A stretch of DNA of 64,000 bases from Dysidea avara (Eukaryota > Porifera > Demospongiae > Dictyoceratida > Dysideidae). The notes beneath the pieces are model-generated. The model saw only the letters and a list, made by a program, of their open reading frames with translations, searched no databases and was not told where the DNA came from. The translations under genes and the position numbers were made by a program. The stretch covers positions 14,787,682 to 14,851,681 of the forward strand of contig NC_089275.1 of NCBI RefSeq assembly GCF_963678975.1, in the 5' to 3' direction. Positions 23,447 through 33,884 of the stretch are shown here, in pieces (position 1 is the first letter of the stretch; every line of letters starts with the position of its first letter).

Positions 23447-23667
23447 TCTGTACCAACCGGAAGACCAGAGCTTATCCAGCCATCATTGGCCAAGCAAGAT
23501 TTGGGACAGCTGAAGAAGGATATTGTGAAGTATGAAATTGCTGGAGCTATAAAATCAGATGATTTAGTTCAATGGAAGGAAGACATTTCAGGGATTGAAA
23601 ACCGTTTTGGAAGCACCCCACAAAGTTCTGGTTGGATTTTAGACAGCATAACAATGGTAGATGAACG
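23447..23667 (+). CDS. DUF7869-type protein, exon 7
   Basis: Acceptor GGTTTTCAG; donor CG|GTGTGT chosen because it joins in phase 2 to exon 8 (VDE-R-FTASS). Encodes SVPTGRPELIQPSLAKQD and a charged stretch to ILDSITMVDE. An upstream ATG frame from 23279 is intronic. Confidence 0.78.
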
Positions 23668-23721
23668 GTGTGTTGCACCTCCTCAAAAAGATTGCTTATG
23701 TATTATTTATATGTATTTCAG

Positions 23722-23803
23722 GTTTACAGCGTCCAGTACTATAGATGTGCCAGTTAATCCAAGGATTCAGAACTATGCTTCCAAATATACTAATCATCGT
23801 CCG
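23722..23803 (+). CDS. DUF7869-type protein, exon 8
   Basis: Acceptor GTATTTCAG, donor GTCAGT. The first base completes Arg700; 27 codons end ASKYTNHRP in phase 0, which fits exon 9. A TCATGAACGG segment after TTCCAG at 24415 was considered as an extra exon but would put a TGA in frame. Confidence 0.75.
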
Positions 23804-23942
23804 GTCAGTATATGTAATTGTTACCAATTCAACCTTATTTAATCATGGTTTCCCATTTTTGAAATTTAGTGTTTTAGAACCACTTTTAAACCAGACGCTT
23901 GCCTACAGCTGGCCGTGGGCCACCTAGTTTGCTGTAATTGTT

Positions 23943-24005
23943 TCTAAAATTGGATGTATGTGTGTGGGTAGGTAGGTAGTGGGTACCCACCTACCTACCT
24001 ACCTA
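23943..24005 (+). repeat. GTAGG/CCTAC simple inverted repeat
   Basis: GGTAGGTAGGTAGTGGGTAC followed by CCACCTACCTACCTACC: a simple-sequence hairpin in intron 8. Confidence 0.9.
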
Positions 24006-24517
24006 TCTTTGTTTGTCTGTATGCACCCACATGAGCAAACCATTAAGTATTAAAAGCAACCTGTATACAAAGAATAATTAAATGCTAAACGAAGTGTATA
24101 ATGATCATGATTGTTTCCTTAGGAAAACATTGGCTTGAAGGTGGGGTTCTTTTTTAAGTTTAGAAGCAGGTGCAGCAACTCCATGCACGTGCAGGCTATT
24201 TAAGGTGAACTTTCCTAGTGGACCATTCAGGTGTTCTGCAATTATAACCAGCGTAGTAGGCCTTGCCACTAAAGCAAGTACATCATGATTTACGAAATAC
24301 ATTATAAAATAAAGGGATTTAAAACTTTGTATGTTACTACATGTATTATGAAGAGTAAATTTACTCTTGCTTTAATTGAAAGTAGTGTCTCATATTTTCC
24401 CTTTTGCCGTTCCAGTCATGAACGGCAAAAGAAACTTACGGAATGTTTTGATTCAAGAAACTTACGGAATGTCGTCACACTGGTTATGCTTTATCACCAG
24501 TACCAGTTTTAGCTGAA

Positions 24518-24790
24518 TTTTCAGTTCTAAAATACATTGAACAAACTGAATTTTCAGTTCTAATATTTCTTGAACAAACTGAATTTTCAGTTCTAATATT
24601 TCTTGAACTGACTGAAATTTCAGTTCTAATATTTCTTGAACAAACTGAATTTTCAGTTCTAATATTTCTTGAACGAACTGAATTTTCAGTTCTAATATTT
24701 CTTGAACGAACTGAAATTTCAGTTCTAATATTTCTTGAGCAAACTGAATTTTCAGTTCTAAAGATATTTTAAGGAACTGAATTTTCAGGT
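24518..24790. repeat. 33-bp minisatellite in intron 8
   Basis: About eight tandem units containing CTGAATTTTCAGTTCTAATA and TTTCTTGAAC. Each holds a small palindrome (CTGAATTTTCAG or CTGAAATTTCAG). The minus-strand frame repeating QFVQEILELKI is a by-product. Confidence 0.92.
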
Positions 24791-24855
24791 CTGCATGCAA
24801 GCACTCATATTATATGTAACTTGCTACCAAAAGAATCTGTTTTGTTTTGTTACAG

Positions 24856-25224
24856 ATACAAATTGGAAAAAAGAAACCTGCTCGTAAAGGCCCAGACACT
24901 ATACCTACAGAACCAGAAAGTATTGCTCCGTCTCCATATGAAGTCGGTGACTATGTTTATTTGAAGTGCCAAAGATACAAGGAATTTTTACCACAAGTTG
25001 GTAAAGTTGCCAGTATAGGCACTACAGTTATCAAGGTGGGATGGCTCGAGGGAGACTACGATGAGAAATTCAAGTTTTGGAGAGGACGTCGCAACAAAAT
25101 TGTAACTGAAGAATTTCCAAAGCGAGCAGTGGTTGGAAAAATATCATTGTCACCATCGATGGAATTATCCAGTGAAGATATTATAATGATGAAAGAAAAT
25201 TATGTAACAGCGGAATTCGTATAG
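24856..25224 (+). CDS. DUF7869-type protein, exon 9 with SH3/chromo-like segment
   Basis: Acceptor TTTGTTACAG, phase 0, 122 codons to TAG. A basic linker (IQIGKKKPARKG) leads into SPYEVGDYVYLKC, then VGKVASIGTTVIKVGWLEG and KFKFWRGRRN: short strands with the Val-Gly-Asp-x-Val start and a Trp-containing turn typical of small SH3-like or chromo-like barrels, which suggests binding to chromatin or protein. The tail is acidic (ELSSEDIIMMKENYV). No part of it resembles a membrane or secreted protein, so a nuclear or cytosolic site is likely. Confidence 0.85.
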   Translation: MQIGKKKPARKGPDTIPTEPESIAPSPYEVGDYVYLKCQRYKEFLPQVGKVASIGTTVIKVGWLEGDYDEKFKFWRGRRNKIVTEEFPKRAVVGKISLSPSMELSSEDIIMMKENYVTAEFV

Positions 25225-25264
25225 CACTTGTTTTTGTTGAATGTTTTTTGATGCTGAAATTTTG

Positions 25265-25270
25265 AATAAA
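25265..25270 (+). terminator. Polyadenylation signal of the DUF7869-type gene
   Basis: AATAAA 41 bp after the TAG at 25222-25224, in AT-rich 3' sequence. Confidence 0.75.
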
Positions 25271-25868
25271 ATTTGCTGCATTTTGAAATTTAACTAAATT
25301 ACAAAATTTAGTACTTAATTGTTGATTTTGACGGTACTCCTGCAAATTTCAAACAAAATTGCTTAATTTCAACGTGCAATAGGCAGAATTTACAAATAAT
25401 TGCCCATTTTTGCTCAAAATTTGGTAAAATAGTAATTCCCACTATATAATATTGTCTGTTTTTAATTTGGTGCAGTCATTAGTGGAGCTACTTGTTATAA
25501 CCTTGGTTGTGAATTGTCAAGTATTTTTGTTCTACGTAGCAGCATAGTATCTACTACAAGGTATATTAATGTAGGTAGAAATGAGTGATACATTTATCTT
25601 TTAACAAATAATAATGTGTTACTATTGTCTACTATATTAAACATGGTAGGATATCCATTATCCATGCAATAAAATGTTCAGATTTCTTTAGGAAGGGGCT
25701 ATAATATATGGTGTGTACCATTAATCATTAAAAGGTGTCCCATATTTATTAAAGTTTCCAACAACGGACATGTTATTTACTGTTCACAAATCACCTTCGT
25801 ATTGTGTTGATTTTCAGTTAAGACCAGCAACTGCTGTCACAAATGGTGAATGTTCCTCTTTATATTAG

Positions 25869-25924
25869 GTGCTAGTGGCAGACAGATGTTGATTCATAGC
25901 AATTGGGATCATGTGGATACCGAG
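25869..25924 (+). CDS. Possible orphan exon
   Basis: Bounded by TATATTAG and GAG|GTAAGT; only one frame is open, giving ASGRQMLIHSNWDHVDTE. No partner exon was found. It may be an alternative 3' exon or chance. Confidence 0.2.
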
Positions 25925-28457
25925 GTAAGTCTATTGTCAGCTATGTGTGTACTGCACCATATGGATAATCAAATCATCAATTGAGCATTGTCATTTGCTC
26001 AGTAACGATGATGTAGATTGTCGCTTTTCTGCCTTACAATGTCAATGGAAAATTAGCGTGATTTCAGAGTGACCCAAAATGCTTCTGGGAAGTTATTAAA
26101 CTTTAACTTTTAAAGAATTTGTATTGACTAACTTGCTAAGGCCTAAGATGTGCCTTTTCACCAACCACAACAGCTGCAATACAATGCATCATTGACTTAA
26201 CTTTGTGTCCAATGCCTTTCTTACTCCACTACTGCAATAGTGTTGATTATTTGCTGAATTTAATTATCCAATTTCTGTAAGGTGTTTAGTGGTCTTTTAT
26301 TTCTAGCAATTGTCGGTATTCTGGAGATTATGGGAAGACACCACACACAATGTAATTGGTTTATAATAGTGTGTATTCTAACTTATTCTGTAACTAATTT
26401 GTAGTTTGTTTGTCAATTATAAGTTGTGTATATTTTTATCACTTGTTCAGACCTGTTGCATATTACAAGTTTAATTGAAGGTTAAGTGGCCATAACAACA
26501 TCAGTCGATGGGAACTAGCATTGAACACTATGCACTATTCAGTAAATAACTAAACAATTGGGTTAGCTTGATCACTATGCATGGTGGTATTCATAAGAGA
26601 GTATCAACAACAGGTTTGGGGTAATACCATATGTAGCAGCCTGCCTGTTTTAGATTATTCTATGCTATAGCAGGGTAGCAAAGGAGCAGCAGTATCACTA
26701 ACTGTTTGCTGTGCTGGAAACATTTTATCCCACCAAAGGTCGGTCCTTCCCCATCTCTTTCTTTCCACTCATAGTACCAAACTACAGCTGGTTAGTGGGA
26801 CATGAGCTGCGCTGTAGCATATCAGTTAGGAGGGATAATATAGGGCAGCTGGTGTGGGGTAAATAGGCATACCACCAAATATACCAGCCTGAGCTTTATC
26901 ATAGATGTTGAGGTACACATTTACCATGACCCATTGTTTGAGGGTCATGTGATCTGATGTGACAGATTAAGGGTCAGGTTACAAGGCTACACTGCTCCAG
27001 CCCATTCTCCCAATCTCGATATCTTGTTGTATCATGGTCATTGCCACACACTGGTATACAGAATACCTGTTTGTTTCAGCTCTATAGTCAACGTCATCTT
27101 CATAACACTCGATGCTGTGGTGTAATGATTCTTTCAAAATGCAATAATCAAGGCTTGTAACAAACACAGTAAACATAATAGTGGTGAGACAAGTTTATCA
27201 AATGTACTATCAGTACATGTACATCAACCAGACATGTAAGCTTCATACTTGGAGCACGAAACTTCTGACTGTGTAAATATTACTAGTGTGTGTTGCAAAC
27301 TATGATTGCAAGTCCCTAGTCTGCTCCACAAATACCTCTGTACTGAAGAATAATACCAACATATAAATGGACACTTCATTTTGTTTTTCACTCCTCATTA
27401 CAGTACATTATACATAAACACATGTAATACACACTTAGATATGCTACAAAGGAATTGTCGGTTACATGTCGAAATTGGCCAATTTACAATTAAGTCACCA
27501 ATTGCTGCAGATTGATTGCCGTCTTAAGCTTCTTGGAATAAGGACATCTACAGATCATCTAAGGCTCTTCACCATAATATAGTCAGGGGGCTTATCAGTG
27601 CTGAAGCAAGCAGACTGATTAATAGGCCATCATCATCTATCACATAGACTATTCACTTCCTGGAATATAAATGCTAACAATAAATAATAATAATAATTAT
27701 TATTGCAATATGTAATGTGTAAATAATATGAGGTGGTATAAGCAGTGGACCTGGAAATGAAGAACTCGATTGGTACTTCACAATATTCATGCCTGTTACC
27801 TCTACAAGTCACAGCATCCTGTCTTGCATGACCACATCACTTACTCTATATATACCATGGTGCCTCACAAATCCATGCCTACTCTGAAAGAGGGTTTGGA
27901 CTGCTTAGCATAGACCATTCTGATAGGTGCTCATTTTCACACCTCCAGCTACGCACCAATATTAATAAATACTAGAAGGTTTAACTTCTTATGTACCACA
28001 TGAAGCGCACAAGGCTATTTGTCAAACTGTTTGTGTAACCAGCAACTCCTACCAGCAGTCACCCTTTCACGGAAAATATTTCCTGGAAAAAAATGTCCCA
28101 CAAAATTTCTCCAGTTACACAATACTAGTGTACTTGTCATACAGAAAGCCAGCTGTAACCAGTGAGCAGCCAGTCTAGATCCCTGACAATAGACGTCATG
28201 TGAGGTACTTTGATGCTGCAGAAGTGCTATGACTATGTAAGACGAGACACTGTGACTCGCAGAGGCATCTAATACAATTATAGAATGCATAAACACTTGG
28301 AAATATATAAAATTTCTGGATCCCTGCAGGTCCTTGGTCCTGGGTTTATTACTTCCTGGGGTAGGGAATTATATTAGTACCGACTTGTGTGCAATAATCT
28401 GTATTTGTAGCTATAAATATCTTAAGGGAATGTCCGAGAAGTTAGACTATAGTATTC

Positions 28458-28674
28458 TAGGGATGGGGGTATAAACATTTCTGTCGTACAACTATTGTCA
28501 TGAGCCATTATCACGATTGTTGTACACTTAACCACTGTAACAAAATATTCAACTAAATATTTAAGATACTTATTCGATTATTATGCGATAATTGCCGATT
28601 TTAATTATCACTAGTTAATGAAAAGACGATGTCAACTATTGCTATTATGATCATTGGATAATTGCCCATCCCTA
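28458..28674. mobile_element. hAT-like MITE with 8-bp TSD
   Basis: Ends TAGGGATGGG and CCCATCCCTA; flanked by TAGTATTC (28450-28457) and TAATATTC (28675-28682), an 8-bp duplication with one difference. 217 bp, non-coding, rich in ATAATTG/CAATTAT text. Confidence 0.65.
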
Positions 28675-28758
28675 TAATATTCTTGCATCAATACTACAAA
28701 ACCATGTCCCCAAGATTGCACATGGTCTATTGTACAATCAGAAACAAAATACACTTAC

Positions 28759-28807
28759 ATTAGGATTGCTCAAGCTGGCAAGTTCTGTGGTACCTTGTTT
28801 TAATAAT
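28759..28807 (-). CDS. Possible 49-bp orphan exon
   Basis: Acceptor TTATTTTGCAG, donor AAT|GTAAGT. The only open frame reads LLKQGTTELASLSNPN. Splice motifs are good on both sides, but no partner exon was recognised. Confidence 0.25.
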
Positions 28808-30400
28808 CTGCAAAATAAAGTAATTGATATAAGATTGACAATAAAGATTGACAATACGCACAACACAATAGGGAGAATATGAAGAAGTGTTTTAGTAAAC
28901 ATTTGAAGATAAAATATTAAATTTTGTTGCATATGTACTCAGTTTGTGTTTATGGAAAATACTGGATGAGTGTATGACATCATGTTTATCACTGGTACAA
29001 TGAAAAAAGCTATTCAGTATTTTATTGCGTCAATTGTGGCCGGTCGTGTAGTCTTGTTTAGTGTCCAGGGGTACACAGCATTACAAGAGAAATAAAAGCT
29101 GGATATCAAACGAACATTTATGCAGCATTATGTTAACTCTATTAGGCTTGAAGCTGCTGAGGAAAGCATCCTAAGCACTTGAGTATGTGCAGGAAAATCC
29201 ACCTTGGAAAAGACTAGTAACTTCCAAGAGGTTAACATGGATAGAAGACGTGGAACTCAAAGTTCCATAATAATCAGTTATAGTCATGGCAACTGCAACA
29301 GCATGAACTGGCCAGCATCATGGGACATACCAAGCCACTGTTCTAACCATTTGGTTATGTTGTTTCACCTGTAAGAATTTACGGTGAAAGCAAGCAACAG
29401 CACAAAGCAGAGATTCAGTAGTACTCATCATAGTTTAAATTTCAACCTTGTTCTCGACCTTGCCCCATGTGTACATAACCAGTGAGATTACAGTGTAAAT
29501 ATGCATGACATTGTCAGGCACATTGGTAACCACCTCGTAACAATAATGCCTTACATTATGTGCAGTATATTCAAGTTACAAGCTCGAGGTTCACTTGCTG
29601 ATACTATGAATGTGTGCGTACACAAGTCACTGCAAATTTAGTTTAACACGGGTGAGTTACCGTACCTTCCATCAAGGCGCCTTCCATATCTATATCATAG
29701 TCACCAGTTTATCTCCTTTATAAAGGTCACTTTAACTCTTACTCGTCATAGTTATGCAGAAAACGTGGTTGACTACTTTACTGTATGTAATCGAAGTTTG
29801 TATGTAATTATGTAACTATAATTATTTTAACCAGTACTGTGTTTTGTTTGTAAAATCTAAATAATGATTATGTGAAGTACTGTAGCTACATACATGTATC
29901 ATGTTTGTATGCAAGAATCATCACAACAAAAAATATTTATTATGCTATCTATAGTTCATGCTTGCAATTGCAATTTACAACATCTGTAACAATCACAGTA
30001 GTAGCAATGTAAAATCTGTACATACAATAGCTTCACTTTTTTAGTATTTAGACTGATCGGAGTACTGACAGGCAACAAGCTGCATGTACATTAAGACAGA
30101 CACTATATAAACAGATTTGAAAATGTAAAGTGCTCAAGCAACATGGATAATGGTCAGTACTGGCATGACACTGGCCAAGCACTGCACTCAGTTAGATTTA
30201 GAAGACAACCATTAAAATTTATCTAGATGTATATCATTCATCTCATCTATGTGCACATACTTGCTGTTGGTGCGTGTGCATGAGTTTGCACCCACTATCA
30301 ACAGCTTGTGGGACTGAGGAGAAGATTACTACTCATAGCAACAGGGGCTGATGATACCTTTACTCCAAAAGATTAAGTGAGTGACAAACATAAAAAACAA

Positions 30401-30655
30401 TATGTGACGTGCCTGCGATAATAGGGCATGTGGGCACATGATTTTTGCCTACTTTTTCACACGTTCATCACTCATAACTTTTTGTACCATTATGCTATGG
30501 TATTGTAATTTTCAGCTCGTAGTCAGAATTTAATTGGCATTATGATGCAAGTTACAGAATGAAAAACTACTATTCTAGCTCTGCGATATGACCTGAAGAG
30601 TGATGGGGTGTAGTTTGTGCCCACATGCCCTGTTTTCACAGGCCCGGTCACATAT
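30401..30655. mobile_element. TATGTGACC-family MITE, copy 2
   Basis: Left TATGTGACGTGCCTGCGA, right the inverse of TATGTGACCGGGCCTGTGA, with inner arms sharing AGGGCATGTGGGCACA. About 255 bp, non-coding. Shares only the outermost bases with the copy at 16280. Confidence 0.8.
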
Positions 30656-30726
30656 AGTTAGTAAAGTAAAGTAAATTTCAATTAAATCGAATAGCTATCA
30701 TCAAAATAAGTTTAACAGTTTTGTGC

Positions 30727-30732
30727 TTTATT
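30727..30732 (-). terminator. Polyadenylation signal of the TSP1-repeat receptor
   Basis: AATAAA on the minus strand, 50 bp after the TAA at 30782-30784. Confidence 0.75.
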
Positions 30733-30781
30733 ACTTATAGTATATACATTTTAAAAATCAATCTAAAATTCAAAATTTCCA

Positions 30782-31598
30782 TTAAAGTACTGCTTGAAAC
30801 TTTACTGGAGATTGTTGTGCTTGCTTCCACATTTCTTTAGCCTTTGCTTTGTATACTACACTGTCCTCAAATTTTTCTGCCTGCCAACTGTTAGAAGTCT
30901 CGGTTCCATCAGTATGTGTTTTCTTTGATTTTGGATTAGTTTGATCTGATGCATTCACCAATTTGTTTGTAGTTTGTGGACTAGACTGAGTTAAATTAGT
31001 TGCATAAACAGGTACGTGTGGATGATGAGTTGCTGTAGAATTTAAAGTTCTTTTTGTACTTTGTGGACTAGACTGAGCTGAATTAGTTGAATAAACAGGT
31101 ACGTGTGGATGATGAGTTGCTGTAGAATTTAAAGTTCTTTTTGGAGTTTGTGGACTAGATTGAACTGGATTGGTTTCTGACACTGTCATGTGCAAACGAT
31201 TTGTTCCAATTAAGACTCTTTTTGTAGTTTGTGGACTAGACTGAGCTGAATTAGTATCATAAATTGATACATGTGGATAGTGAGCTGCTGTAGAAGTTGA
31301 AATAACTGACCGATAAGTTTGAAGGCTTTCACCATCCGGGGACACCTCATATTTGTAATGTTGGGGAACTGATATGTGTAGAGGACTATCTATTTGCATA
31401 TTTAATGGATCTTCTGTGGAAGATGTTGACATTGTTATTTGTCCTTCTTGTACTGAAACATCTTGTTGAGGGGGGAGGTTGTCAGTATGGCGTAGCTGAA
31501 CATTTCTAGATGTAATGCTGGCTTGTCTTGAAAGTCTCTCAAGATGTGGCCAAGTTATTTCTATTTGAACTGGAGTACACTGCTTACGTTTTCTATGC
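30782..31598 (-). CDS. TSP1-repeat receptor, exon 3: cytoplasmic tail
   Basis: Acceptor AACCTGCAG; the first base completes the Arg split after the TM exon, giving CYC-R-HRKRKQC, a basic stop-transfer stretch right after the membrane. The remaining 271 residues are hydrophilic, Ser/Thr/Gln-rich and probably disordered. At about tail residues 95-215 a unit of some 29 residues recurs four times, two of them nearly identical (HHPHVPVYSTNSAQSSPQ then TKRTLNSTAT). Each unit carries an SSPQT/S-K motif, a proline-directed phosphorylation-type site, and often a Tyr in VPVY. The end (AKEMWKQAQQSPVKFQAVL) may be a helix. No enzymatic domain. The tail must carry whatever signalling role the receptor has; its partners are unknown. 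Confidence 0.82.
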
Positions 31599-31741
31599 CT
31601 GCAGGTTACAATATCATATAAATAATTAATATCTGTACTAGTATATATTTACATACTATGTATCATGTGATGCTTGGTTAGTAAATACATGTGCTCTAAT
31701 ACAACAATCATTCTTACATGATAATACTGTTGTAAAACCAC

Positions 31742-31925
31742 ACTGTAAAAAATTAGTAGTGAATTGCTCTGCCACAATACTCACTACTTTTTGCAGTGAA
31801 CGTCACTGCTTGGTGGTCAATGGAGTGACGTTCACTACAAACTTAGTAGTGAACGTCACTACACAAAAATACTGAGTATTGTGGCAGCCATTAGTAGTGA
31901 CGTTCACTAGTTTGCTTTTACTGTG
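31742..31925. mobile_element. MITE in intron 2 of the receptor gene
   Basis: Begins CACTGTAAAA and ends TTTTACTGTG; inside, GCCACAATACTCA and TGAGTATTGTGGC pair, and GTGACGTTCACTA/TAGTGAACGTCAC repeats occur in both orientations. Non-coding; no clear target duplication. Confidence 0.65.
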
Positions 31926-32646
31926 CATTGGAAGTTATTAGTGATTACATTTAACTTTGACATGCCTTATTGTCAATATTCATTCAAACCACTAAGAGAT
32001 TCATTGAAGTACCATATGTTATGTACAGTACATCCATACATTCTGTACATACTGTACATATAATTGCAGCTAAAGCCTTTGCATCTCCAGCAAACTGGTG
32101 CAAGTAAAGATACCACAAATCACTACTATTTAAATGATTGGTGAAATACTTATTGAACTTCTGAGATGTAAACATACAATGTTTCACTATAGATACCATT
32201 ATACAGTACAGTATATAGCATTACTTGTAACAAGCCATATTATGTCAATCACATACACACCAAGTATGTAGAGATCAACTGAGACAACATGCCTGCTTCA
32301 ACATTTTCTTGCAATGCACAGTCATGTTATGCTATTTATTGTTAATAGGCTATAGCATAAAGCTGTTGGTTGATGAAACATAATACTACATGTGTAGTAA
32401 TTCAGAAACCCATTACTTGTGCTAATTTTTGTGCTAAGAATTCTCAATCAGTGCATATTTCAGATGATTCCCACTGTTTAAGAGCCAAACCAAAATCACA
32501 CTCTGATGTCATGAATGTACAAACAATGTAACAAATAATAAGGTGATAATTGAAGGCAATTGCTATTAATTTCTAGAATTTCACCATGTCACTAGTATAC
32601 ATGTAATACATGATTGTAGTAAAATTTCATGCACAATCTGTCATAC

Positions 32647-32734
32647 CTGCAGTAACAGATAACTACTATGGTGAACACAATCAAGAAAAACAGTATCAGT
32701 GGACCAATAACAATAACCAGTAGAAACCAGGACC
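32647..32734 (-). CDS. TSP1-repeat receptor, exon 2: transmembrane helix
   Basis: Acceptor TTTTCAACAG, donor AG|GTATGA. 88 nt, joining in phase 1 to exon 1 and leaving in phase 2 to exon 3. Encodes SWFLLVIVIGPLILFF and LIVFTIVVICYC, about 27 hydrophobic residues (near 1366-1392), ending before HRKRK. A dedicated TM exon makes the spliced product a type I membrane protein. Confidence 0.88.
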
Positions 32735-32949
32735 CTGTTGAAAAGAAACACATTGATATGGTAATGTCAGCTGACACGTAAGTTAATGAAGTATAGTATT
32801 ATGTGTATACAATACACCTACAGTACTGTATATAGTAACAGACATGTGCGCATGCACTCACACACATGTACATGAATGCACACGCACACGCACCCCAGCC
32901 TCGAGTCATCCACAGCTAATGATTGTGATAATCAGGCCTAGTTGTTGAT

Positions 32950-33013
32950 GCATATGCACACATGCACACACACACACATAGTCGCACACATACATACATA
33001 CACACACTCTCTA

Positions 33014-33093
<80 letters not shown>

Positions 33094-33265
33094 TCTTACA
33101 CATACACATGCGTGTGCACACACACACACACGTGCGCACACACACACACACGTGCGCACACACACACACACGTGCGCACACACACACACGTGCGCACACA
33201 CACACACACACACACACACATGCATGTGTGCACACACACACAAACACACGTACACGTACACGCAC

Positions 33266-33307
<42 letters not shown>

Positions 33308-33385
33308 AAACACACACTCAAACACACACACACACTCAAACACACACACACACACACACACACTCAAACACACACACACACACAC

Positions 33386-33426
<41 letters not shown>

Positions 33427-33440
33427 CACTCACACATGCA
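32950..33440 (+). repeat. CA-rich and (CT)n low-complexity block
   Basis: A (CT)n run at about 33008-33094 followed by CA arrays interrupted by GTGCG and CTCAAA units. Frames reading His-Thr, Cys-Val or Glu-Arg repeats are artefacts. Confidence 0.97.
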
Positions 33441-33789
33441 TATGCATGTGACACATGCAAAGCTTTATTAATTACAGGCTGACATGGGATATTTCCTGGC
33501 TAGAGAACCCTTTTATTCTTAGGTTTTATGAGTGGCACAAGAAAACTCTCTTAAAGGGTAGGACTAGTACATACAGCAGCTCTGTATATCAAGGAACCCA
33601 AAGTCCCATTATCAGTTCTACACTATACAACACAAAGCGGTGTGACATTTTCTCCTCTAGTTAACACAAGATCTGTACTTCACTGGTTTAGTTTAATTAA
33701 ATGAAGTACCTGCTTATGGAGATCACATTGGCAGCAACCAGTGTGGTGTGGAATAATATCAAGAACATGCTTTATATACAGGAACATTC

Positions 33790-33884
33790 CTAATTCCACC
33801 AAGTTGTTAGAGTCATGTACAACACACATAGCAATAACCACAACACATCAGGGATATTATTATATGCAACACCACATGACTTAC
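33790..33884 (-). CDS. Alternative C-terminal extension if intron 1 is retained
   Basis: The exon 1 frame continues past the donor for 31 codons: GSKSCGVAYNNIPD, then VLWLLLCVLYMTLTTWW and N before TAA at 33790-33792. A small-residue region, a short polar spacer and a terminal hydrophobic stretch are what a GPI-anchor signal looks like. This would give a lipid-anchored form without the cytoplasmic tail. Inference only: no transcript evidence, and a frame of 31 codons can arise by chance. Confidence 0.35.

Larger units (their letters stand above)
25271..30726. other. Long stretch without a firmly supported gene
   Basis: AT-rich. Holds two candidate short exons (25869-25924 plus, 28759-28807 minus), a hAT-like MITE (28458-28674), a TATGTGACC-family MITE (30401-30655) and an AATAAT run near 27680. 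Minus-strand frames at 26979-27176 and 28015-28296 have exon-like stretches but no recognisable domain. A lineage-specific gene with small exons cannot be excluded. Confidence 0.5.
32735..33884. other. Intron 1 of the receptor gene
   Basis: GT-AG intron of 1150 bp. Contains the CT/CA low-complexity block at about 32950-33440 and, at its 5' end, the alternative coding extension and TAA used if the intron is retained. Confidence 0.8.

Noticed and set aside
24400-24480. Extra exon of the DUF7869-type gene after TTCCAG
   Set aside because: Joining it in phase 0 after exon 8 puts TGA in frame at once, whereas skipping it joins exons 8 and 9 cleanly.
24462-24800. 112-codon minus-strand frame repeating LELKIQFVQEI
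   Set aside because: By-product of the intronic 33-bp minisatellite, antisense to the DUF7869-type gene.
26979-27176. Minus-strand frame with HHSIECYEDDVDYRAETN
   Set aside because: Possible internal AG and GT sites, but competing frames and no family; too weak to call.
28015-28296. 93-codon minus-strand frame
   Set aside because: No recognised domain and no matching splice phase with the orphan exon at 28759; left as unexplained.
32938-33482. Several long His-Thr, Cys-Val, Leu-Ser and Glu-Arg frames
   Set aside because: All are translations of CA and CT dinucleotide arrays.
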